Assembly: GCF_012272835.1 (NCBI RefSeq) | Contig: NZ_JAAWWK010000005.1 | Span: 332,125 to 396,124 of the forward strand | Length of the DNA stretch: 64,000 nucleotides | Direction of reading: 5' to 3' | Source: Spongiibacter thalassae | GTDB lineage: Bacteria; Pseudomonadota; Gammaproteobacteria; Pseudomonadales; Spongiibacteraceae | Part shown: in pieces, positions 37,769 to 45,960 of the stretch | Position numbering within the stretch: the first letter of the stretch is position 1 | How the letters are laid out: each line of letters begins with the position of its first letter | Translations under genes and position numbers: made by a program | Notes under the pieces: generated by a model | Database searches by the model: none | Told to the model about the DNA's origin: nothing | What the model saw: the letters and a program-made list of their open reading frames with translations, nothing else

Positions 37769-37788
37769 CTAATTTTCGAGAGAGTATT

Positions 37789-38514
37789 ATGAGCATTAAA
37801 AGCGTATTAGATTATTCCGGCAAGACTGTCTTGGTGTGTGGTGCCTCCGATGGCATTGGCTATGGTGTTGCCACCATGTACAAAGAGCTGGGTGCGACCG
37901 TACACATCACAGGTACCCGTACCGCTGATGCCTATGACAATGATTTTAGCGGCATGGAGTTTCATAGCCTGAACCTGCAAAGCGGTGAGGATATTTCTGC
38001 CTTTGCCAAAAAATTCGATCACTTGGATGCGCTGGTTAACTGTGTAGGCACCGTGTTGTGGGACAAAAAGGAATTCGAGCGCGAAGGTTTTGAATTTATT
38101 ATCAACATCAATCTGACCGGCGCCATGCAGCTGTGCACCGAATTTTTCCCACTGTTGGAAGCCAGTGGCGGCAGCATTGTTAACCTGGATTCTGTGGTAT
38201 CTATTCGCCCTGCGCCCGCTAACCCTGCCTACAGTGCCAGTAAAGCCGGTTTGGTTCAGCTAACTAAAAGTTTGGCGATGAAATGGGGGCGTAAAGGCGT
38301 GCGTATTAACACTGTCGCTCCGGGAATGGTGCCCACCAAACTGACAGCCAACCAATCCGGCCCAGAGGCTGAGAAGCAATGGATTAAGCAAATTCCGTTA
38401 AGCCGTGTTGGCAAGCCTGAAGACATCGGCGGAGCCGTCGTATTCCTGACCTCCCCATTGGCGGCCTATATAACTGGCCAGCAAATTGTTGTCGATGGTG
38501 GCGCTACACTGTAA
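37789..38514 (+). CDS. Short-chain dehydrogenase/reductase (SDR)
   Basis: A 241-residue SDR with GASDGIG, NCVGT in place of the common NNAG, YSASK and a typical C-terminal IVVDGGATL. The stop lies 13 nt before the APH gene. By position it could be the counterpart of LvaD, the SDR that oxidises the 3-hydroxyacyl-CoA formed in the levulinate route (inference). Confidence 0.88.
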   Translation: MSIKSVLDYSGKTVLVCGASDGIGYGVATMYKELGATVHITGTRTADAYDNDFSGMEFHSLNLQSGEDISAFAKKFDHLDALVNCVGTVLWDKKEFEREGFEFIININLTGAMQLCTEFFPLLEASGGSIVNLDSVVSIRPAPANPAYSASKAGLVQLTKSLAMKWGRKGVRINTVAPGMVPTKLTANQSGPEAEKQWIKQIPLSRVGKPEDIGGAVVFLTSPLAAYITGQQIVVDGGATL

Positions 38515-38527
38515 GCAGGTATTCGGC

Positions 38528-39577
38528 ATGATGAATCAGGAACAATGGCAAGCGGTTGCCAAGTATGTGGAAGGTTTGGGCCATACGCTCGACCTTTCCT
38601 TTAACCCGAAGAAACTTTCCGGTGGTGTCGCTAACTTTAACTACGTGGTGATGCTAAACGGCAAAAAGGCGGTGTTGCGCCGCCCACCCGATGGCCCATT
38701 GCCGCCAGGTGCAAACGATGTCGCCCGTGAATACCGTGTACTCTCAAGTTTGAAAGAACAGTACCCACCGGCACCGACAGGTTTGGTGTTTTGCGATGAC
38801 GAGTCTGTTATCGGTGTGCCGTTTTGCATTAGCGAATTCCGTGAAGGCATATGTATTGGTCGGAATCTTCCTGACTCACTCAGCGATCGTCCCCAAATTG
38901 GCGATGCACTGAGCCAACTGGTTGTTGAATCGCTGGCCAAATTACACAAAGTCGATTTGAAGGCGACGGGTTTGGAATCTTTGGGCAATGTCGATGGATT
39001 CCTTGAGCGTCAAATCGGCGGTTGGTACAAGCGCGGTTCTCGCGTCTTGAACGAACAGCAACTGGAAAAGCTAGGCACTATCCGCGACTGGCTACAGGCT
39101 AACTTGCCAGAACAACGTTTGGGCACTCTGGTCCACAACGATTTCAAACTGGACAATATGCTGGTTGACGAAGAGTCTCTGGCCGTTAACGGCGTTGTTG
39201 ACTGGGATATGTGTACAGTGGGCGACCCCTTCTACGAGCTGGCTATTTTATTGGCTTATTGGGGCGAGCAGGCCGACGAACCTGCCTACGAGTTTCAGTG
39301 CCGTATGCCAAAAGAAGCCGAAGGCTGGTGGCCGCGAGACAAAGTTATTGAGGAATATTTCAAGCTCACAGGTTTCGAAAAGACCAACCTGAATTTCTAT
39401 TGGTGGCTCACTCAATATCGCAATATCGTGGTTTATGCGCAGCTCAATGCCTTGTTTACGCGCACAGGGGAATTTCCAGCAGCACTTACCCAAGAAGAAT
39501 GTGAGTTAATGCCGGAGAGGGTTGAATTGTTATTGGGAACAGTCACAGAAGCGGCTGGAGCTAAAGTGTTTGGTTAA
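38528..39577 (+). CDS. APH-family kinase (LvaA / ACAD10-11 kinase-domain-like)
   Basis: A 349-residue protein-kinase-fold phosphotransferase of the APH family. The catalytic loop HNDFKLDN (aspartate near residue 204) and the metal-binding DWDMCTVGDP near 225 are intact. Relatives that lie beside or are fused to ACADs phosphorylate 4-hydroxyacyl-CoAs rather than antibiotics. ATG 38528 (second ATG at 38531) follows GCAGG; the frame could be extended to 38486 but that overlaps the SDR gene. The operon also has the ACAD11-like gene, supporting this role. No LvaB-like small gene is seen between them. Confidence 0.87.
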   Translation: MMNQEQWQAVAKYVEGLGHTLDLSFNPKKLSGGVANFNYVVMLNGKKAVLRRPPDGPLPPGANDVAREYRVLSSLKEQYPPAPTGLVFCDDESVIGVPFCISEFREGICIGRNLPDSLSDRPQIGDALSQLVVESLAKLHKVDLKATGLESLGNVDGFLERQIGGWYKRGSRVLNEQQLEKLGTIRDWLQANLPEQRLGTLVHNDFKLDNMLVDEESLAVNGVVDWDMCTVGDPFYELAILLAYWGEQADEPAYEFQCRMPKEAEGWWPRDKVIEEYFKLTGFEKTNLNFYWWLTQYRNIVVYAQLNALFTRTGEFPAALTQEECELMPERVELLLGTVTEAAGAKVFG

Positions 39578-39664
39578 TACGATGCGCGTATTAGCTGCAT
39601 CTTGGCGCGCAGCTTTGAGGTCATAAAGCACATCATTGGTCGCGATGTCTTTCGCGAAAACTAA
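39578..39664 (+). pseudogene. Remnant of an acyl-CoA dehydrogenase 3' end
   Basis: Directly after the APH stop codon the sequence reads YDARISCILARSFEVIKH and then IIGRDVFREN with a TAA stop at 39662-39664. The intact ACAD at 59114 ends with TDARINRILAGSSEIMKL and IIGRDIFSDK, so this is the last part of such a gene. The codons are clean apart from a few substitutions. It belongs to the LCAD-like type, not the ACAD11-like type at 35449. Confidence 0.82.
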
Positions 39665-39753
39665 AGCAGTATTCTTGATGGATTGCGTCGATGAGTATCG
39701 CTTTTAACTAGTAGTAAGGTCGGTGATTGCCGTCCATTTTTTTGGAGAATATT

Positions 39754-40524
39754 ATGGAAATCAAAGGTAAAGTTGCCATCGTCACCGGTGGTGCATCGGG
39801 TTTGGGTGAAGCGACGGTACGCCGCTATGTAGACAATGGTGCCAAGGTTGCCATTTTCGATATGAACGATGAGCGTGGTAACGCTTTGGTTGCAGAGCTG
39901 GGCGATGCGGTTATCTATCAAAACGTAAACGTTGCTAACGAAGAAGCGGTTGAAGCGGCAGTTGCGGCAACGGTTGCCGCTTTTGGTGACATTCACATTT
40001 GTAATAACTACGCCGGTATTGGCAACGCGATTAAAACCGTTGGTAAAGATGGCGCGTTCCCGCTGGATAAGTTTAAGCAAATTATCGATGTAAACCTGAT
40101 CGGTACCTTTAATGTACTGCGTTTGGTTGCCTTGAAAATGAGCACGCAAGAGCCTGTTACTGACTGTGGTAGCCGCGGCGTGATCATCAATACCGCGTCT
40201 ATTGCCGCTTACGAAGGTCAAATCGGTCAAGCGGCTTACAGTGCCTCTAAAGGCGGTGTTGTGGGCATGACGTTGCCAATCGCTCGCGATCTGTCTCAGT
40301 TCGGTATCCGTGTTAATACCATTGTGCCAGGCCTGATTCACACCCCACTGTTTGACTCGGCACCTCCGGCTGCATACGAGGCGCTTTCCAAGAGCCCGCT
40401 TTTCCCGAAACGTTTGGGTACTGCAGATGAAATTGCGCACTTGTCGCAGTTCATTGTTGAGAACGATTACACCAATGCCGAGTGCATCCGTATGGACGCC
40501 GGTATCCGTATGCAGCCTAAGTAA
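39754..40524 (+). CDS. Short-chain dehydrogenase/reductase (SDR)
   Basis: A 256-residue SDR with TGGASGLG, NNYAG, YSASK and the long loop MSTQEPVTDCGSRGVII typical of 3-hydroxyacyl-CoA dehydrogenase type II-like SDRs (HSD10/HSD17B10 branch). Start at 39754 because GGAG lies upstream; the frame opens at 39727. It would oxidise 3-hydroxyacyl-CoAs or hydroxysteroids. A terminator follows at 40539. Confidence 0.88.
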   Translation: MEIKGKVAIVTGGASGLGEATVRRYVDNGAKVAIFDMNDERGNALVAELGDAVIYQNVNVANEEAVEAAVAATVAAFGDIHICNNYAGIGNAIKTVGKDGAFPLDKFKQIIDVNLIGTFNVLRLVALKMSTQEPVTDCGSRGVIINTASIAAYEGQIGQAAYSASKGGVVGMTLPIARDLSQFGIRVNTIVPGLIHTPLFDSAPPAAYEALSKSPLFPKRLGTADEIAHLSQFIVENDYTNAECIRMDAGIRMQPK

Positions 40525-40538
40525 GGCTGCTGTAAAAA

Positions 40539-40572
40539 GCGCCGGGTCTCCCTGGGGAGCCTCGGCGTTTTT
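40539..40572 (+). terminator. Rho-independent terminator
   Basis: CGCCG and CGGCG closing a GC-rich stem (with GTCTCC pairing to GGAGCC) flanked by AAAAA before and TTTTT after. It ends the SDR transcript; the A/T flanks would let it work in both directions. Confidence 0.75.
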
Positions 40573-40731
40573 GTATTATTTATTTTTCTTCTTGTAATTT
40601 TAATAACATGAATGGAAGTGTCGGGGGGCCTTTAGCAGGCATAAAGATTATTGAATTCTCTTGCACACGTGACAGTTGGCCTAGGCTATCTCTGACTGTT
40701 GAATCCTGATAAATGGAGATTTGCGACAACC

Positions 40732-41346
40732 ATGCGCTTAACATTATTTCACACCCCCAGTTCTCGTTCACTCCGTCCTCTTTGGTTGCTCGAAGAGATG
40801 GGGCTCGATTTTGAATTGAAAACGATCACCTATGATGCGGCGTATTTTGCATCCGACGAATACAGGGCGATCAACCCGATGGGCAAGGTGCCAGCCTTGT
40901 ACGATGGCGATAACCTTATTCTGGAGTCGACGGTGATTCTGGAATATATTCTGGCTAAACACGCTCCATCGTCTTTAAGCGTAAAACCTGAGGAGAGCGA
41001 CTTTGGATTCTATTTGACTTGGTTACACATGGCCGAGAGTGGCCTGGCGCACTATCTAGCAGTGTATCTTGGTCAGTTGAGTGGCCTAGATAGATATGCC
41101 GTCTCCGAAGGTTTTGAAGCCTACGTAAAGTACCAAGCCGAGAAGGCTTTTGAGATGTTAGATAATCATCTTATTGGAAGGTCATTCATTGCTGCAGACC
41201 GCTTTACAGCAGCTGATATTTCTGTGGGATACAGCCTGTTTTTGGCAAGCGCACTTTGTGGACTGCCGTTGCCAGATCGCGTGCAAGGGTATTTTGAGAG
41301 ATTGCAGGAACGCCCTGCCTGGAAAAAGGCCGTTTCGGTCAAATAG
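40732..41346 (+). CDS. Glutathione S-transferase-like protein
   Basis: A 204-residue cytosolic GST with an N-terminal thioredoxin fold (TPSSRSLRPLWLLEEMG), the cis-proline segment KVPALYDGD, the glutathione-binding ESTVILEYI, and an all-helical C-terminal half. ATG 40732 is preferred to the TTG at 40699. A GST in a catabolic cluster may detoxify or isomerise an intermediate. It lies behind the terminator at 40539, so it probably has its own promoter, and an APH remnant follows it. Confidence 0.87.
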   Translation: MRLTLFHTPSSRSLRPLWLLEEMGLDFELKTITYDAAYFASDEYRAINPMGKVPALYDGDNLILESTVILEYILAKHAPSSLSVKPEESDFGFYLTWLHMAESGLAHYLAVYLGQLSGLDRYAVSEGFEAYVKYQAEKAFEMLDNHLIGRSFIAADRFTAADISVGYSLFLASALCGLPLPDRVQGYFERLQERPAWKKAVSVK

Positions 41347-41435
41347 GCTTGGTTCCTTCGTGCTGGGGCTCCTGTGGACTTGGTTCTGGAGCTCTTGGCC
41401 CGATCTCCCGATTAAGCCAGTGACCGATGCAGGTA

Positions 41436-41522
41436 GCCGAGGCTGGTGGTTACGGTCATAATTCATTGAGGCGTATTTCAAGCCTACGGGACTCGAAAAA
41501 CAATAAGAATTTTTACTGGTGG
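41436..41522 (+). pseudogene. Decayed fragment of an APH-family kinase gene
   Basis: The frame reads IEAYFKPTGLEK at 41465-41500; the intact APH protein at 38528 has IEEYFKLTGFEK at the matching place. Nucleotide similarity extends from the GCCGA-GGCTGGTGG block to TGGTGG and matches 39317-39406, with one base lost early and two lost late, plus an in-frame TAA. It is a clear, eroded paralogue fragment. Weaker similarity may continue upstream to about 41365. Confidence 0.8.
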
Positions 41523-42030
41523 TATACCCCGTTCGGTGTCGAGGAGTTGATCCCTTGATCTCGGCCGGGCATAGTCAGCGCGCTCTCTCCAAATGTCGGC
41601 ATAAGATGTCGTTATCTCAAAATATGTTGGCCCGTGCAGTACCTGCGGCCTACGCTCGGTAAACCCTGGCAGTCGATCTGTGCATGGCCATATTCGTCAA
41701 GTGATGGCCGAAATTAGCATTATATCTCGACGGCATAGCCCCTAATATTGCGCTATCAATACTCTGGAACTCGAGTGGCGTCTATGACGTTGGTTGCCTG
41801 TTCGTCGAAAGGGTTTGGCTGCACAGCGTAGGGTCCGTGCCGTTTGGCAAGGATCGTATAACGGCAGCTAGAGCATAATAAAACGGTGTACTTTAGAGCT
41901 CATGCTGAAAAACAACGGTTCCAATGCCAGCGCTTTTCCGAATATAGCTGCAAATGGGGCAGGGAGAAGGTGGTAGCCAGTAAGGTAATAAATAAGCCGG
42001 TTTATATAAATTTTAATTGATTAAGATTTT

Positions 42031-42083
42031 TGCTCTTTCGTGAGCTTAACCAAGATAAATTCTGTTCGATTTACGAAAGAGCA
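42031..42083. promoter_or_regulatory. Inverted repeat upstream of the TonB receptor
   Basis: TGCTCTTTCGT (42031-42041) and ACGAAAGAGCA (42073-42083) are exact reverse complements 31 nt apart, and GATTA/TAATC lie at matching distances further out. Two inverted sites of one regulator about 100 nt before the start codon is the simplest reading. Confidence 0.5.
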
Positions 42084-42176
42084 GTTTGGCTAATCCAGGG
42101 CTAGCGCAATCACCGAAATAGTGATAGCAGCTAGCGTGTAACGTTGAAAAATATCAACAATAAAAGGAAGCAGAAT

Positions 42177-44555
42177 ATGAAGTCAGAGCGTTTTGCAATT
42201 GCGTGTGCATTCACTGCAGTGCCTGCACTCTTTTCAGGTAATTTGATGGCCGCTGCGCTTGAGGAGGTCATCGTGACCGCTCAAAAGCGATCGGAAAGTG
42301 TACAGGACGTGCCGGTGGCCGTAACGGCAATGTCGCAAGATGCCATGAGAGAGGCCGGTGTTTTTAGTGCGAAAGACTTAACCGACGTGAATCCGAGCGT
42401 AAGTTTTGATATAGCGCAAAGCTCTCAGAACGCCAGTCTGAAAATTCGAGGTATCGGTACCGTTGGTAATGGCCGTACCTTTGAAGGCGCCGTTGGGGTG
42501 TTTATCGATGGTGTCTATCGGTCCCGGTCAGGAATGGCAATGCAGGATATGAATGATATTAGCCGTCTTGAAATACTGAGGGGGCCACAGGGAACCCTGT
42601 TCGGGAAGAATACGGTCGCTGGCGCGCTTTCTATGTCCAGTACCAGACCAAACTTTGATGGCGTCAATGGCTCTATTGAAATTGGTGGCGGTAGCTATGA
42701 CCATGAAATGTTTTCTGCCGCGGTGAATGTGCCTGTTGGCGAAAAGCACGCACTACGCTTCTCTGGTATTTCAAATCGCCGCGATGGCTACTACGAAAGC
42801 CCGCAACAGCAAAGGACATACAACGATGTTGATCGTTTTGGGGTTAAGGGCCAATGGTTATTCGATATAAACGATAGTTTGAGTTCGCTGCTAGTCGCGG
42901 ATTATACAAAGTCCGATGCGGAGTGCTGTTTTGGTTCTGCTCAGGTGGTGTCCGGACCCCTCCAGCCCGGGATCGAGTTATTTGCTAACCATCGAGGTCT
43001 GGAAACCTACACCGAAGAAGACAATGCGACGGAACGTCGCTTGACTAATGTCAACGGACATTCAATTCAGATTTCTGAAGACTACGGCTTGTCCTGGACT
43101 TTAGAGTTGGCGCTTGAAGCGGTTGATGTGAAGTCTATTACCGGCCTTCGCCGCTACAAAGATGAGCAAATTGATTCCGATGCGGATTTTGGGCCAGCGC
43201 ATGTTCTTCTATTTGATGAACCAGCTGTGCTTGATTTCTTTTCTCAGGAATTCAATTTCTCCTGGGCGTGGGCGGAAACCGATTTTGTTGCAGGTTTGTA
43301 CTATTCATTTGAGACCATTGAGCATACGCGATCGGTAGTCTCCGATACAGATGCCAACTCCTATGTGAGCTATCTGGTTGCTTCGCAGGCGAATCCAGAT
43401 GCGGCGTTAGAGAGCTGTCGCCTGTCGTTGCAAGCAACGGGTTCGTGCGGTGATTTTCAGCTTGTAGGACCAGGAGGGACGCCGGTCTCGATTGAGCGCT
43501 ATTTCCAGGACTCAGAAAGCTACGCGGCATTTCTTCACAGTCAAACATCTCTGGGTGAGCGGTGGACGATTATCGCTGGTGCCCGTTATAGCTACGACAG
43601 CAAAGAAGGCGGGTATGAAAACCTGTTTTGGTATAACTCGCCTGTTGCTCAGGCGATTGTCGCTTCCGGCGCTGTAGGCACACCCCCAAGTGGCGATGCA
43701 ACGACACCCCGAAATGCTTTTGACCTGGCTGGAACCTGGCGTGGCGAGAGCTTCGATGAATCTTTCTCTAAGGGCGTACTCACCGGCACACTGGCCGCAA
43801 CATTTCATATCACCGACGATGTAAATACCTACTTTTCTGTGGGGCGCGGCTATAAATCCGGTGCGGTCAATCTGTTTTATGAGGCAGATAACCTTAACAA
43901 TACCTTCTATGAGCCCGAGTATGCGACGAGCTATGAGCTTGGCTTCAAGTCCCGCTATTTAGACGGAAGCGCGCAAACGAATATTGCAGTATTCCATACT
44001 GAATATACCGATTTGCAGTTGAATTTCTTCACCGGCCTGAATTTCTTTACTGAAAACGCCGGGGAGGCAGTCTCGAAAGGTGTAGAAGTCGAAAACATGT
44101 ATCAAATCAATGAAAGCTTTAGAGCTGAGTTGAACATGACGTTTCTTGATGCGAGCTTTGGTGACCTGAGCGACGGTCCGGAATTTACACAGTTTTTGAC
44201 CGATCGTGATACACCTCGGGCACCTGACTTCGCCGGTGTGGCGGTTTTGAACTACAACAAGGCACTGAGCTCATCGATGGAGATTACCAGTCGTTTATCA
44301 GCGTCTTATAACGGCGAATTCTACTCTGGTGTCAATGCAGAAGATCAGGTTCAAGATGCTTACACGCTGATTGATTTCTCTTTGGGTATGACATTTATCC
44401 GAGATCAAGATTGGGAAGTGAAGCTCTCGTGTAAAAACTGCACGGACGAAACCTACCAGACCTTCTACTTCGCCACACCATTGCAGGCAGGTAGCTTTAA
44501 TACATACACCAATGAGCCTCGTAGACTGCTATTAAGCTTTGCGACGCGGTTCTGA
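42177..44555 (+). CDS. TonB-dependent outer-membrane receptor
   Basis: A 792-residue receptor: a signal peptide ending near LMAAALEE, a TonB box in EEVIVTAQKR, a plug domain (VPVAVTAMS, RGIGTVGNGRTFEGAVGVFIDGVY, RGPQGTLFGKNTVAGA) and a 22-strand barrel ending in the usual terminal phenylalanine. It imports a substrate across the outer membrane using the TonB system. ATG 42177 has AGGAAG upstream; the TTG at 42144 would put extra residues before the signal. Its location within catabolic genes suggests it imports the cluster's substrate rather than iron (inference). Confidence 0.92.
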   Translation: MKSERFAIACAFTAVPALFSGNLMAAALEEVIVTAQKRSESVQDVPVAVTAMSQDAMREAGVFSAKDLTDVNPSVSFDIAQSSQNASLKIRGIGTVGNGRTFEGAVGVFIDGVYRSRSGMAMQDMNDISRLEILRGPQGTLFGKNTVAGALSMSSTRPNFDGVNGSIEIGGGSYDHEMFSAAVNVPVGEKHALRFSGISNRRDGYYESPQQQRTYNDVDRFGVKGQWLFDINDSLSSLLVADYTKSDAECCFGSAQVVSGPLQPGIELFANHRGLETYTEEDNATERRLTNVNGHSIQISEDYGLSWTLELALEAVDVKSITGLRRYKDEQIDSDADFGPAHVLLFDEPAVLDFFSQEFNFSWAWAETDFVAGLYYSFETIEHTRSVVSDTDANSYVSYLVASQANPDAALESCRLSLQATGSCGDFQLVGPGGTPVSIERYFQDSESYAAFLHSQTSLGERWTIIAGARYSYDSKEGGYENLFWYNSPVAQAIVASGAVGTPPSGDATTPRNAFDLAGTWRGESFDESFSKGVLTGTLAATFHITDDVNTYFSVGRGYKSGAVNLFYEADNLNNTFYEPEYATSYELGFKSRYLDGSAQTNIAVFHTEYTDLQLNFFTGLNFFTENAGEAVSKGVEVENMYQINESFRAELNMTFLDASFGDLSDGPEFTQFLTDRDTPRAPDFAGVAVLNYNKALSSSMEITSRLSASYNGEFYSGVNAEDQVQDAYTLIDFSLGMTFIRDQDWEVKLSCKNCTDETYQTFYFATPLQAGSFNTYTNEPRRLLLSFATRF

Positions 44556-45128
44556 GTATCTGTATTCACTGCGTGCAAGGTGCCGTAGCGGTAATTGGTT
44601 AGGATACTGTTTTTTCAGCGGGTGAACGTACTTTATTGCGAGGTTCGTTTCACCTTTTCCTGTTTAGCAGGTGTTGAGTCCGTGCCGATTTGCCGTTTTG
44701 TTAAACGCTTTGGTAAGTCTTGTGAAGGCATGCGGTAAGCTTGCGAAACCAATCTCCCCTACAGTCATTTAAACCAGCGATAGCCAGCAGAGCGTGGCAG
44801 GGAAGCTTACGCTCTGTTGCACGTCGTCCAAAGTTGTAGCTGCACTGGTGTCGGTAAGTTAAAAGGGGATTTCTACGGCAGAGCTAGGCGTGATCAGCGC
44901 CCACTATCTCAGTGCAGACTAAGGGGCTATTAACGTCCTCGCGCAGTCCTTCGGAGAATACCTAACTATCCCGAACTGGCGCAACGCTGCCCGCCGCGTA
45001 ACCAAGAGTTACGGCGCCAAAATCGGGTTCACACCTTGATCAGCGCGTTGCAGGAGATTCCTGCAACGTGCTGACTTGCCGTTTTTACGCCGATGATACA
45101 ACAACGGCCCTCGCAGGAGGGCGCTACT
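44556..45128. other. Intergenic region between convergent genes
   Basis: About 570 nt after the TonB receptor gene. It contains the hairpin at 45040-45074. A frame between about 44870 and 45040 reads like protein (GAINVLAQSFGEYLTIP) but has two in-frame stops and no family match I can name. No other feature was seen. Confidence 0.5.
45040..45074. terminator. Strong stem-loop between convergent genes
   Basis: A 16-bp stem (TCAGCGCGTTGCAGGA and its near-exact complement, one mismatch) with a 3-nt loop. The next T-run on the plus strand is 12 nt away. It may end transcription for the TonB receptor or for the SDR gene at 45129, or both. Its core TTGCAGGA-GA-TTCCTGC is shared with 46878-46896. 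Confidence 0.5.
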
Positions 45129-45908
45129 CTAATGACAGGTATACCCGCCATCAATAACGAGTTCTGAGCCGGTCATGTACTTCGATTCGTCTGAAGCGAG
45201 GAATAGGCAGCCATTGGCGATATCCAGAGGCTCTCCCATGGCTCCCCCGAGCGGTATTTCGCGGGCCAGTCGTTGCATCGCTTCCTGTTTCATCTCATCT
45301 GGCAGGGAGGCGATGCCTTGTTCCACCAAGGCAGTGAGAATAAAGCCCGGATGCACCGAGTTCACCCGAATAGGGTAGGCCTTGCTGGCGCAGTGCAGGG
45401 CCGCGGATTTGGTAAATATTCGTACGCCGCCTTTGCTGTAGTTGTAGGCCGCTGCACCTGGTTCTCCGACAATGCCCTCGATTGAGGAAATATTAATAAT
45501 CGAGCCACCCGATTCCTTCATCACGCCGATGGCTGCGCGGGTACCGAGGAATACGCTCTCGCCGTTCACAGCCTGTGTTGTACGCCAATCTTCGATGGTG
45601 GCCTCTTCGGCGTTGCCCGGCAATCCGATACCGGCATTATTGACCAGTATGTGCAGCGCGCCGTAGCTGCTGACGATGTCGTCCACCACGGTTTTCCACA
45701 GCGCTTCATTGGTAACGTCCTGTTGCCGGGCCATGGCCTGACCGCCGGAGGCGTTGATCTCTTCTGCCACACGGGCAGCTGTGTCGGCGTTGAGGTCGGT
45801 CACAACGACCACAGCACCTTCCTCGGCGAATCGCTTTGCTGTCGCTTCGCCCAGACCGGAACCGCCGCCGGTGACGAGGGCAACCTTGTTTTGTAATCTT
45901 CCAGCCAT
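45129..45908 (-). CDS. Short-chain dehydrogenase/reductase (SDR)
   Basis: A 259-residue SDR with TGGGSGLG, NNAGIG, YNYSK and a C-terminal ELVIDGGYTCH. GGAG lies upstream of ATG 45908. The sequence EGIVGEPGAAAYNYSKGG is similar to cyclohexanol/3-alpha-hydroxysteroid-type SDRs, but the substrate cannot be fixed. It lies 52 nt downstream of the SDR at 45961. Confidence 0.88.
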   Translation of the reverse strand: MAGRLQNKVALVTGGGSGLGEATAKRFAEEGAVVVVTDLNADTAARVAEEINASGGQAMARQQDVTNEALWKTVVDDIVSSYGALHILVNNAGIGLPGNAEEATIEDWRTTQAVNGESVFLGTRAAIGVMKESGGSIINISSIEGIVGEPGAAAYNYSKGGVRIFTKSAALHCASKAYPIRVNSVHPGFILTALVEQGIASLPDEMKQEAMQRLAREIPLGGAMGEPLDIANGCLFLASDESKYMTGSELVIDGGYTCH

Positions 45909-45960
45909 TTTGTTATCACTCCATTTCTATTGTATGAGGTTATTGTTTGGGCGCTATCTG

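Larger units (their letters stand above)
41347..42176. other. Intergenic region with decayed DNA
   Basis: About 830 nt between the GST and TonB receptor genes. It holds the APH remnant (41436-41522) and the inverted repeat at 42031-42083. From 41530 to about 42000 I see no gene, repeat or recognisable remnant; several stops occur in every frame. Confidence 0.55.

Noticed and set aside
38528-39577. APH-family gene as an antibiotic resistance gene
   Set aside because: Its operon has an ACAD11-like dehydrogenase and SDRs, and related kinases act on acyl-CoAs; no resistance context is present.
39661-40440. 259-codon minus-strand frame opposite the SDR at 39754
   Set aside because: Antisense shadow of an SDR gene with intact motifs.
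41541-41600. Weak similarity to the end of the zinc alcohol dehydrogenase (EELIP-like codons)
   Set aside because: Only about six codons match and the rest does not align; it can be chance, unlike the APH fragment next to it.
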